DNA of 40,589 nucleotides from Nautiliaceae bacterium (GTDB lineage: Bacteria; Campylobacterota; Campylobacteria; Campylobacterales; Nautiliaceae): positions 1 to 40,589 of the forward strand of contig JALVVX010000027.1 of NCBI GenBank assembly GCA_027038555.1. Direction: 5' to 3'. Position 1 is the first letter of the stretch, and every line of letters starts with the position of its first letter. Position numbers and translations under genes: made by a program. Below are positions 33,868-40,589 of the stretch, in pieces. Under the pieces are notes generated by a model. It saw nothing but the letters and a program-made list of their open reading frames with translations. It did not search any database and was not told the DNA's origin.

Positions 33868-34061
33868 TTATTTTCAAGTGGTTTTAATCCGTATTGGTAA
33901 GTTTTTATCTTATATTTTAATTTTACACTTTTATTATTTACAAATTTAGCACACCCGGGTATTTTGATTTTTATAACACGCAAATTTGAAGAATTTTTCG
34001 GCTTTTGTATAATTTTTTGTATAAGCATATAATCATTGGTTGTAATAAGCTGTGTTTGCAA
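33852..34061 (-). CDS. Doubtful small basic protein ORF
   Basis: Up to 69 codons from TTG at 34061; an internal ATG 12 codons later (at 34028) is an alternative. No ribosome site precedes either start. The product is basic (many Lys) and has segments that look protein-like (IKIKIPGCAKFVNNKSVKLK, YQYGLKPLENN). Its codon use (AAA, ATA, TAT) fits the genome. It overlaps the mrdA end by 16 nt on the other strand. It could be a real small gene or a remnant. Confidence 0.3.
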   Translation of the reverse strand: MQTQLITTNDYMLIQKIIQKPKNSSNLRVIKIKIPGCAKFVNNKSVKLKYKIKTYQYGLKPLENNYFLI

Positions 34062-34095
34062 ATAAAAATATAGGTGCTAAAAATTTTTACCTTTC

Positions 34096-35058
34096 TTAAA
34101 CAATATATTTTTGTATATCTTTTTTATCTATTTTCGAACCTGAATAAATTTTATCTCCTATTATTATATCACCTTTATCTAATTTTGTATAACTTACCAT
34201 AAAATCAGCCGCTTTTTGTTTTGAATCTTCATCTGCATCGGTTTGAATGAGACCTACGGGACCCGGAAATCCTTTTGTGAACATTTTAATGAATTTATTG
34301 CCTTTATAGTTTTTAAGAAAAGGATTTTCTTCGGCTTTTCTTGAAATTATTATTTTATATCCGTTATAATTGATATGTCGTCCGACTTTGAGTATATCTA
34401 TTTCATCAGGAGTCAATTCAAGATTTTTTGAGTAGTCTTTGAGTCTTTTTGAAAAATTTATATCAGTCAGCAAACAGCCTCCTGCCGGGGATTCATAGCC
34501 TTCAAGTCCGTATTTTTTAGCAAGTTCAAGCTGTCTTTTTCTGTCTCTGCCGCTTATATCAAGTAATTTTTCCCTATCAACCCATCCTTTTATTTCGGGA
34601 ATTGTGGGAGGCAGAAGTTTGGCGCTCAGAGGTCTTAAAATAAGCCCATCGGCATTTGAGAGTTTATTTACGCTTTTAAGCGCCGGAAGTCTCTGGCTCA
34701 TGGGTCTTTGTCCGACAACTTCTCCGCTTATTATGAATTTTGCCCCCGTTTTTTCCATCAATTCTTTTGCACTTTTTATCATAAAAGCGTGGCAGTCAAT
34801 ACACGGATTCATATTCTTACCGTAACCGTATACAGGATTAAAAAGTATTTTTTCAATATACTCTTTTTGTTTGTCAATGATATGAAGTTTTATTCCGAGT
34901 TTTTGAGCCATATTCTGTAAATAATTTATTTTTTCTTTATTTGATTCAAAGCCGAGATTTACATATACGCCTTCTACTTCTATATTTTGTTCTTGAATGA
35001 TTTTTACGGCTAAAATACTGTCAAGTCCGCCGCTAAACAGGGATATCGCTTTCAACAA
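34096..35058 (-). CDS. PP-loop ATPase, tRNA-thiolation-like protein (dnaG neighbour)
   Basis: 320 residues. The PP-loop motif SGGLDS is at 9-14; the pair Cys86/Cys89 (NPCIDCHAFM) and a later GGCLLTD Cys are placed as in tRNA 2-thiouridylase/ThiI-type enzymes. A C-terminal ~110-residue domain (from ELTPDEIDIL) resembles the RNA-binding NFACT-R/DUF814 type. Probably a tRNA sulfur-transfer enzyme; substrate unknown. The start is TTG at 35058 or the adjacent TTG at 35055, after AAAAGGAG. It overlaps dnaG by 26 nt. Confidence 0.75.
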   Translation of the reverse strand: MLKAISLFSGGLDSILAVKIIQEQNIEVEGVYVNLGFESNKEKINYLQNMAQKLGIKLHIIDKQKEYIEKILFNPVYGYGKNMNPCIDCHAFMIKSAKELMEKTGAKFIISGEVVGQRPMSQRLPALKSVNKLSNADGLILRPLSAKLLPPTIPEIKGWVDREKLLDISGRDRKRQLELAKKYGLEGYESPAGGCLLTDINFSKRLKDYSKNLELTPDEIDILKVGRHINYNGYKIIISRKAEENPFLKNYKGNKFIKMFTKGFPGPVGLIQTDADEDSKQKAADFMVSYTKLDKGDIIIGDKIYSGSKIDKKDIQKYIV

Positions 35059-36658
35059 GTTCTCCTTTTTTGAGTTTTAAAAGTTTAAGATTAATTTTTT
35101 TTAAATAATGCATTTTTTCTTCATTATTTAAAGTTTTACTGTATTTTATTTCAAGCATCTTTTTTTGATAATAAGGTATTAAAAGTTTTCTTATTTGATT
35201 TTTAAGTGTTTTAATATCAAGTGATTTTATGTCATCTCTAAGAACAATTTCAAGAAGTTTAGGGTTTTCAAAATCTTCTTTATAAACGGCATCAAGCTCT
35301 TCAAAATGGGTGTTAAACATTTGAGGAGAGAGATATTCAATAATTTCATCCATTAAATTAGGGTTTTCATAAAGCGTTTTTACAATACTTGCCTCCGCCA
35401 CATCTATTTTTTTGTTTAAATTTAGATTTTGCATATGGTTTGTGCGAACTTTTAAAATATTTGGCGGAATTTGAAGATATTGAGAAACTTTTATTGAAAA
35501 GTCGTCTTTTAATATATCGGGAAGTTCATTTATATAATTTCTGAACTCGTCAATTGCCTGTTTTTTTTCAACAGGGTTTTTAAGGTCATATTTTTTCGTC
35601 ATATATTCGATTATAAAATCTGCAAACTTTATTTCATTTTTCAGTATTTCTTCAATATTTTTGCCTTTTGCAACAGCATCTGCCGGGTCTTCTCCTTCTC
35701 CAAAGAGTATGACTCCTCCGTCAAAATATTCTTTGTATAAAAGTTTTGATGCTTTAAGTGCCGCATTAATACCTGCTGTGTCACTGTCGTATGACAGTGT
35801 GACTTTAGGGTTTAGTTTTCTAAGAATAGGCAGATGTTCGCGAGTAAGAGCCGTTCCAAGAGTTGCAACCGCGTTTTGAATACCTGCTTGATGAAGCATA
35901 ATAACATCCATATAACCTTCTGTAATTATTATCCGTTTAGACCTTAAAATATGTTCTCTTGCAAAATTAAGACCGTAGAATGTTTTGGATTTATTGAATA
36001 TTTTTGTATTTGTAAAGTTTATGTATTTAGCTGGGTGGTTTGTAATCGTACGTCCCCCGAATGCGATAATTTTACCGCTTTGCGAAAATATCGGGAAAGT
36101 TATTCTTTCAATAAGCCTTGGGTATTCTCCGCTATCATTTAAAACACCGAGTTCAATCAAATCTTTTTTGTTTAAATTTGCATCTTTAAAAAATTTAAAC
36201 TGCTCTTGCGATGAAGGCGCATATCCAAGCTGGAATTTTTCAATGGTTGAGTCAAAAAGTCCTCTTTGTTTTAAATAATTTAAGGCATTTTGATTTTTAT
36301 AAAGGTTTGAAATATAAAAACTGTTTACTCTTTCGAGTAAATCAATATGAACGAAACTGTTGCCTTTTGTATATTCAAGTTTGAAATTATACATGGAAGC
36401 CAGTTTTTCAATGGCCTCAGGGTATGTGAGTTTTTCTATTTCCATTATAAATTTTATGGCATCTCCGCTTGCCCCACATCCGAAACAGTGGTATATCTGT
36501 TTGCTTGGACTTACCACAAAAGAAGGGGTTTTTTCACTGTGAAAAGGACAAAGTGCAACAAAGTTGCTTCCTTGTTTTTTTAACTGAACATAATTTCCGA
36601 TTACATCTGCTATATCGATGAGTGATTTTAAATTTTCTATGGATTCAGGTTTAATCAT
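35033..36658 (-). CDS. dnaG: DNA primase
   Basis: 541 residues. The zinc-binding domain has Cys37, His40, Cys58, Cys61 (CPFH ... CFGC). The catalytic RNA-polymerase domain includes FGGRTI and the TOPRIM motif EGYMDVI (near 245-251), with a later SYDSDTAG. The C-terminal helicase-interaction region is short. It makes primers on the lagging strand. The ATG at 36658 has no ribosome site and lies only 6 nt after a TATAAT, so the mRNA may be leaderless. Confidence 0.95.
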   Translation of the reverse strand: MIKPESIENLKSLIDIADVIGNYVQLKKQGSNFVALCPFHSEKTPSFVVSPSKQIYHCFGCGASGDAIKFIMEIEKLTYPEAIEKLASMYNFKLEYTKGNSFVHIDLLERVNSFYISNLYKNQNALNYLKQRGLFDSTIEKFQLGYAPSSQEQFKFFKDANLNKKDLIELGVLNDSGEYPRLIERITFPIFSQSGKIIAFGGRTITNHPAKYINFTNTKIFNKSKTFYGLNFAREHILRSKRIIITEGYMDVIMLHQAGIQNAVATLGTALTREHLPILRKLNPKVTLSYDSDTAGINAALKASKLLYKEYFDGGVILFGEGEDPADAVAKGKNIEEILKNEIKFADFIIEYMTKKYDLKNPVEKKQAIDEFRNYINELPDILKDDFSIKVSQYLQIPPNILKVRTNHMQNLNLNKKIDVAEASIVKTLYENPNLMDEIIEYLSPQMFNTHFEELDAVYKEDFENPKLLEIVLRDDIKSLDIKTLKNQIRKLLIPYYQKKMLEIKYSKTLNNEEKMHYLKKINLKLLKLKKGELVESDIPV

Positions 36659-36664
36659 AAATGA

Positions 36665-36677
36665 ATTATACTATAAT
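36665..36677. promoter_or_regulatory. Back-to-back palindromic -10 elements (dnaG / LapB-like gene)
   Basis: The 13-bp sequence ATTATA-C-TATAAT is a perfect palindrome around one base. It provides TATAAT on the minus strand (36670-36665) for dnaG and on the plus strand (36672-36677) for the TPR gene. The plus-strand element lies 24 nt before ATG 36702, which has GGGAG. Confidence 0.6.
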
Positions 36678-36701
36678 ACTTAAAAAATTAATGGGAGTTT
36701 T

Positions 36702-37655
36702 ATGGATTACAGAGATCCTCTTTTTAGTGTAATAGCTTTTTTTATAATAGTCCTTGTAGCGGTACTTATTACATTGATACTTGGTAAAATCAGGGAGAAT
36801 CTGAGAGAAAAAGAAATTGAAAGGCTTATTAATAATTTTGATTATATAAAAACCGAAGATATGAAAAATCCAATAAATTCACTTATGCTTTTAGCCACCG
36901 CTTATGAAAAAGAGGGTAATTATGAAAAAGCTCTTAAAATTTATCTTACGATAGAAAAAGAGTATCCTTCAAAACAGATTCTTTTAAATATTGCAACACT
37001 TTATTTTAAAGCCGGTTTTCTGGAAAAATCCAGACATATTCTGTATAAAATTTTAAAAACTTCACCAAGAAATATTCAAGCGCTTAAACTATTGATTTTA
37101 GTAAACGAAAAACTGGGTGAAATAAAAGAAAATGTTGATATTTTGGAAATATTCGAAGAACTTGGTGTGTATATGCCAAAAGAAAAAGCCTATGCCATGA
37201 TAAGACTTTTTTATAAAGAAGGGTGTAAATTGGAAGATTTTTGTAAAAACATAAGCTCATTTGAAGATATATATGTCAAATATCCTTTTGTGAAAAGAGA
37301 GTATATCGATTATCTTTTTAAAACAAATCCACAAAAAGCATATGAAAAGTTGGATGTTTATGAACATTTGGATATTTATTACCACAGAAACGATATTCCG
37401 AAAAATGAAAAATTTTGTAATATTTTAGCTGCAAAGGGATTTGCGAAGTGCAATAAAAAAGCTCCTTTTGAAATAGAAGCTATGAAATATTTGCCAAAAA
37501 ATATGGCTGAACTTGAATTTGAGTTTTATTGTCAAAATTGCAAAAAAACTTTTCCTCTTTATTCGACGAGATGTCCGAAATGCCATGAACTTTTTTCACA
37601 CAGATTGTTAATAAAACTTAGTGAAAAAAGCAGTATTGAGAATATTGAATTTTAA
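36702..37655 (+). CDS. LapB-like TPR protein with membrane anchor and zinc ribbon
   Basis: 317 residues: N-terminal membrane segment (about 8-28), tetratricopeptide-like helices (about 60-150, e.g. NYEKALKIYLTIEKEYP) and a C-terminal rubredoxin-like zinc ribbon with Cys277/Cys280 and Cys291/Cys294. This order of parts is that of LapB/YciM, which controls LpxC stability and LPS synthesis in enterobacteria; the present protein is shorter (LapB ~390). Its role here is inferred from architecture. Transcribed divergently from dnaG. Confidence 0.7.
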   Translation: MDYRDPLFSVIAFFIIVLVAVLITLILGKIRENLREKEIERLINNFDYIKTEDMKNPINSLMLLATAYEKEGNYEKALKIYLTIEKEYPSKQILLNIATLYFKAGFLEKSRHILYKILKTSPRNIQALKLLILVNEKLGEIKENVDILEIFEELGVYMPKEKAYAMIRLFYKEGCKLEDFCKNISSFEDIYVKYPFVKREYIDYLFKTNPQKAYEKLDVYEHLDIYYHRNDIPKNEKFCNILAAKGFAKCNKKAPFEIEAMKYLPKNMAELEFEFYCQNCKKTFPLYSTRCPKCHELFSHRLLIKLSEKSSIENIEF

Positions 37656-37664
37656 TGGTAAAAT
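37656..37664 (+). promoter_or_regulatory. Extended -10 promoter of purL
   Basis: TG-G-TAAAAT immediately after the LapB-like stop codon, 20 nt before the purL ATG, with AAAAAAGG between. Confidence 0.5.
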
Positions 37665-37684
37665 TCAAATAAAAAAGGTTTCTT

Positions 37685-39901
37685 ATGGATTATATGGAAA
37701 TTGATAAATCTCAGCTTGATGAAATACTGGCGAAACATAAATTAACAAAAGAAGATTATGAACACATAGTAAAAATTTTAGGCAGAGCTCCGAATTTGGT
37801 AGAACTTGGAATTTTTAGTGCTATGTGGAGTGAACATTGTAGCTATAAATCAAGTAAATGTTATTTAAAAGGATTTCCGACAGAAGCACCTTGGGTTATT
37901 CAAGGTCCGGGGGAAAATGCCGGTGTTATTGATATAGGCGAAGGGATGGCGGCTGTATTTAAAATGGAATCTCATAACCACCCGAGTTTTATAGAACCGT
38001 ATCAGGGTGCGGCTACGGGAGTTGGTGGAATACTTAGAGATGTATTTACAATGGGTGCAAGACCTGTGGCAAACCTTAATGCTATAAGATTCGCACATGT
38101 AAAAGGTAATGATGAAGTAGCTAAACTTCATAAGCATCTTTTAAGCGGTGTTGTGGCAGGTATTGCAGGATATGGCAACTGTATAGGAGTTCCTACAATC
38201 GGGGGTGAAAGTGCATTTGAAGACAGTTATAAAGGAAATATTTTAGTTAATGCTTTTTCTCTTGGAGTATGTCCTCAGGATGAGATTTTTTACGCAAAAG
38301 CCGAGGGTGTCGGAAATCCTGTAATATATGTAGGTAGCAAAACGGGAAGAGACGGTCTTGGTGGTGCTGTAATGAGCTCTGACAGTTTTAAAGAAGGGGA
38401 TGAAGACCAAAGACCTACCGTTCAGGTCGGAGATCCGTTTACTGAAAAACTTCTTATGGAAGCATGTTTGGAACTTTTCAAAACCGATTATATTGTCGGT
38501 ATTCAAGATATGGGGGCGGCAGGGCTTACTTCTTCAAGTTTTGAGATGGCAAGCAAAAGCGGAAGCGGGCTTAAAATGTATCTTGATAAAGTACCTATGA
38601 GAGAAGAGGGGATGAATCCTTATGAGCTGATGCTTAGCGAATCACAAGAAAGAATGCTTATCTGTGCCAAAAAAGGATATGAGGATAAAGTAATTGAAAT
38701 ATTTAAAAAATGGGACCTTGACGCTGAGGTAATAGGAGAAGTTACCGATACAGGAAAAGTTGAATTATACTGGTATGGTGAAAAAGTGGCCGAAGTTCCT
38801 GTGGGACCTATTACAGATGAGGCTCCTGAGCTTTGCAGACCTGTTAAAGAGCCTGAATATTTAAAAACAATAAAAAATGTTGAAATTCCGGATGTAAATT
38901 TGCAAGAGGCATTTGAAAAACTGATGGCTGAGAGTGAAGTAGTGGATAAAGCATGGATATACGAACAATATGATTCAATGGTTCAAACAAATACAGTTGA
39001 TACTAAAAGGGCTGACGGGAGTGTCATAAGAGTAAAAGAAAATAATAAATTTCTTGGAATGAGCTGTGATTGTAATGCAAGATTTAATTACATAAATCCG
39101 CGTCTTGGAGCAGCAGCGGCTGTTATGGAAGCCGGAAGAAACGTAGCTGTTAAAAAAATCATTCCAAAAGCAATAACTGATTGTCTAAATTACGGAAATC
39201 CAGAAAATCCGGAAATTATGTGGCAGTTCAAAGAAGGATGCGAAGGTATAAAAGAAGCATGCAGAGCATTAAATACTCCTGTTGTAAGCGGTAATGTGTC
39301 GCTATATAATGAAAACGAAGGTGAAGGGGTATATCCTACTCCTGAAATTGCAATGGTAGGTGTGGGTGAAGATTTTAGAACGACTGAATTGAAAAATGAC
39401 GGTAACACTGTTTATATTTTGGGTGAGACAAAACCTGAATTTGGAGGAAGTTTGTATCTTAAAATATTTGGAGGTAAAGTTGCAGGCGAGCATCCGGAAG
39501 TTGATTTTGAAAAAGAGCTAAAACTTTGGGAAGTGCTTCAAAGCGATTTAATCAAATCGGCAAAAGATATCAGTACCGGCGGTCTTGCCATAGCCGCATA
39601 TAAATGGGCGTGCGTAAGCAATAAAGGACTTGATATCAATGTAAAAGTTCAAAATCCAAAAGATATTTTTGCTGAGTCTCTAAGTAGGGCGTTTGTGGAA
39701 GTTGCGCCTGAGGATGAAGAAGCCTTTGAAAAACTGTGTAGAGAAAAAGGAATTTATTTCGAAAAAGTAGGAATTGTAGGTGGTGATAAAATTAAAATAA
39801 ACGGTGTTGAAGTGAATCTTGAAAAAGCAAAAGATGTCTATTTCAACACATTTCCGAAAATTATGAAAAACATTCATGACTTTGCAGACGATTTTTTATA
39901 A
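37685..39901 (+). CDS. purL: Phosphoribosylformylglycinamidine synthase, large subunit
   Basis: 738 residues, the length of the bacterial small-type PurL that works with PurS and PurQ in purine synthesis. Motifs: [12 protein letters not shown] near 45-56, [10 protein letters not shown] near 94-103, [11 protein letters not shown] and [14 protein letters not shown] near 272-285, then a second ATP-like half with [11 protein letters not shown] and [13 protein letters not shown] 37685 is favoured over 37694 because of ribosome-site spacing. PurQ and PurS are not in the window. Confidence 0.95.
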   Translation: MDYMEIDKSQLDEILAKHKLTKEDYEHIVKILGRAPNLVELGIFSAMWSEHCSYKSSKCYLKGFPTEAPWVIQGPGENAGVIDIGEGMAAVFKMESHNHPSFIEPYQGAATGVGGILRDVFTMGARPVANLNAIRFAHVKGNDEVAKLHKHLLSGVVAGIAGYGNCIGVPTIGGESAFEDSYKGNILVNAFSLGVCPQDEIFYAKAEGVGNPVIYVGSKTGRDGLGGAVMSSDSFKEGDEDQRPTVQVGDPFTEKLLMEACLELFKTDYIVGIQDMGAAGLTSSSFEMASKSGSGLKMYLDKVPMREEGMNPYELMLSESQERMLICAKKGYEDKVIEIFKKWDLDAEVIGEVTDTGKVELYWYGEKVAEVPVGPITDEAPELCRPVKEPEYLKTIKNVEIPDVNLQEAFEKLMAESEVVDKAWIYEQYDSMVQTNTVDTKRADGSVIRVKENNKFLGMSCDCNARFNYINPRLGAAAAVMEAGRNVAVKKIIPKAITDCLNYGNPENPEIMWQFKEGCEGIKEACRALNTPVVSGNVSLYNENEGEGVYPTPEIAMVGVGEDFRTTELKNDGNTVYILGETKPEFGGSLYLKIFGGKVAGEHPEVDFEKELKLWEVLQSDLIKSAKDISTGGLAIAAYKWACVSNKGLDINVKVQNPKDIFAESLSRAFVEVAPEDEEAFEKLCREKGIYFEKVGIVGGDKIKINGVEVNLEKAKDVYFNTFPKIMKNIHDFADDFL

Positions 39902-39923
39902 AAACTCTCTTTTGAGAGCTTTT
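39901..39923 (+). terminator. Intrinsic terminator after purL
   Basis: CTCTC (39905-39909), loop TTTT, GAGAG (39914-39918), flanked by AAAA and CTTTT. The stem begins 3 nt after the stop codon. Confidence 0.6.
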
Positions 39924-39989
39924 AAATAAAGAGTAAAAATATTATGTTAATTTGTGGAGTTATATTATTTGGATACTGAATTAAATAAC

Positions 39990-40222
39990 GGAAAATAATA
40001 ACAAAACAGCGTTGCGTAATTTAACGAAAATTTTGCATTTAAAAAACTACCCCAAAGAGCAGGCGTCCGAAGAGTGCAAGTTTGCACATTATCGTCGCCG
40101 TGCGAGCCTAAAAATGACAAGCAGTTGTCATTTTTTTAACGGCTCTACTGTTTGTAATTTTTAGCAAAATTTAAGTGTTGCAAAGCAAAATAAAGCACGA
40201 AGCTGTTGTGTTTTTATTTTTA
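39990..40222 (+). ncRNA. Candidate structured non-coding RNA, family unknown
   Basis: No ORF lies in 39902-40383, but this part folds well. Outer stems: AAAATAA 39992-39998 with TTATTTT 40214-40220, and AACAGC 40005-40010 with GCTGTT 40202-40207. Closing stem of a multibranch: 40028-40036 with 40164-40172 (9 bp). Inside are hairpin A (GGCG 40062-40065/CGCC 40096-40099; CGA/TCG; GTGCA 40074-40078/TGCAC 40083-40087, AGTT loop) and hairpin B (GAGCC 40104-40108/GGCTC 40141-40145 enclosing an 11-bp stem 40110-40120/40125-40135, GCAG loop). The core is much richer in G+C than its surroundings, a mark of functional RNA in AT-rich thermophiles. It ends in a T-rich stretch. It shows no signature of tRNA, tmRNA, SRP or RNase P. 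Strand is inferred from the T-rich 3' end. Confidence 0.55.
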
Positions 40223-40383
40223 CTGTTACATATGTTTATAAAATTTTATTTAGTAAGTGCCATTATTTTAACATTAGAAAATTAAATCAAATAAAATTTG
40301 AATAATAAATATTCTGTATCTATTGGTGTCAAAGGATATTTATGAATTTTTAACTTTGGTATAATTTTTAAAAAAGGCTAAGT
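40223..40383 (+). promoter_or_regulatory. AT-rich leader with extended -10 of the aldo/keto reductase gene
   Basis: Nothing is seen in this stretch except TG-G-TATAAT at 40357-40365, 18 nt before the ATG, and an AAAAAAGG ribosome site at 40371-40378. The reductase therefore has its own promoter, separate from the RNA element upstream. Confidence 0.6.
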
Positions 40384-40589
40384 ATGGAATACAGATATAT
40401 TGGAAGAAGTGGACTTAGAGTAAGTGTAATTTGTCTTGGGACAATGACTTTGGGAAGTGCAACAGATAAAAAAGAAGCATTTAGAATAATGGATGAAGCA
40501 TATGAGAGGGGAATTAATTTTTTTGATACAGCAGAGCTTTATCCGGTACCGCCTGAGGCAAAATATGCGGGGATTACTGAAGAGATAAT
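40384..40589 (+). CDS. Aldo/keto reductase (Tas-like), N-terminal fragment
   Basis: The first 68 codons of an aldo/keto reductase; the window ends inside the gene. The start [19 protein letters not shown] is typical, and [15 protein letters not shown] carries the catalytic Asp and Tyr. The YPVPPEA ... GITEE continuation matches the Tas branch. It is an NADPH-dependent oxidoreductase of unknown substrate. Confidence 0.88.
   Translation, partial: MEYRYIGRSGLRVSVICLGTMTLGSATDKKEAFRIMDEAYERGINFFDTAELYPVPPEAKYAGITEEI

Noticed and set aside
39990-40222. Integron attC site, tmRNA, SRP RNA or RNase P RNA
   Set aside because: An ATTTAAC-like core is present at the 5' side but no matching GTTRRRY core at the 3' side. 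None of the conserved tmRNA, SRP or RNase P sequence blocks is present, and the fold differs.

Overview
The window is an AT-rich, densely packed bacterial chromosome segment. Several features point to Campylobacterota (Epsilonproteobacteria), most likely the thermophilic Nautiliales (Nautilia/Caminibacter/Lebetimonas type). These are the oorDABC 2-oxoglutarate:ferredoxin oxidoreductase set, the lysC-hobA-holB-folP order (hobA is restricted to this phylum), a FolP with a long N-terminal extension, and the tatD-mltD-rlpA-kdsC-lptC-lptA-engB-mrdA envelope block. The genus is an inference from gene content. Proteins are Lys/Ile/Glu rich, and many promoters show an extended -10 (TG-n-TATAAT) with no clear -35.

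Layout. 1-8109: carbon-metabolism block for a (probably reductive) TCA cycle, with the end of monomeric isocitrate dehydrogenase, mdh, two-subunit class I fumarase, sucCD and oorDABC. 8181-10696 (minus): a ferritin-like protein and the kdsB-pdxA pair. 10745-15246 (plus): a tRNA-methyltransferase-like gene that appears to start at CTG, a YkgJ-type Cys-cluster protein, a TPR lipoprotein, trpC, a membrane GGDEF-like protein and flgH. 15247-16377 (minus): hemW. 16426-21683 (plus): rppH, lysC, hobA, holB, folP, a ThiF/MoeB-like E1 protein lacking its Cys knuckle, and an orphan Cas6-like RNA endonuclease. 21664-25832: pdxJ (minus), rpiB and a membrane coiled-coil protein (plus), then mogA, malic enzyme and a ComEA-like protein with a histone-H1-like lysine tail (minus). 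25947-33867 (plus): the envelope operon tatD, mltD, rlpA, hisB, kdsC, lptC, lptA, engB, argA, a MreD-position membrane protein and mrdA, most genes overlapping by 4 nt or more. 33852-36658 (minus): a doubtful small ORF, a PP-loop ATPase and dnaG. 36702-39901 (plus): a LapB-like TPR/zinc-ribbon protein and purL. 39902-40383: a gene-free region that folds into an elaborate, locally GC-rich RNA structure. 40384-end: start of a Tas-like aldo/keto reductase.

How it fits together. The first 8 kb supplies malate-fumarate and succinate/succinyl-CoA/2-oxoglutarate/isocitrate interconversion with ferredoxin-dependent CO2 fixation. kdsB (9977-10696) and kdsC, lptC and lptA (29282-30716) serve Kdo/LPS synthesis and transport. 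mltD, rlpA and mrdA handle cell-wall remodelling. hobA, holB and dnaG serve replication. pdxA and pdxJ serve pyridoxal-phosphate synthesis.

The most unusual items are the Cas6-like gene with no CRISPR array or other cas gene in view (21018-21683), the unassigned structured RNA candidate (about 39990-40222), the CTG start at 10745, the back-to-back palindromic -10 elements with a probably leaderless dnaG, and short A-rich repeats that supply start codons and in-frame peptide to genes.
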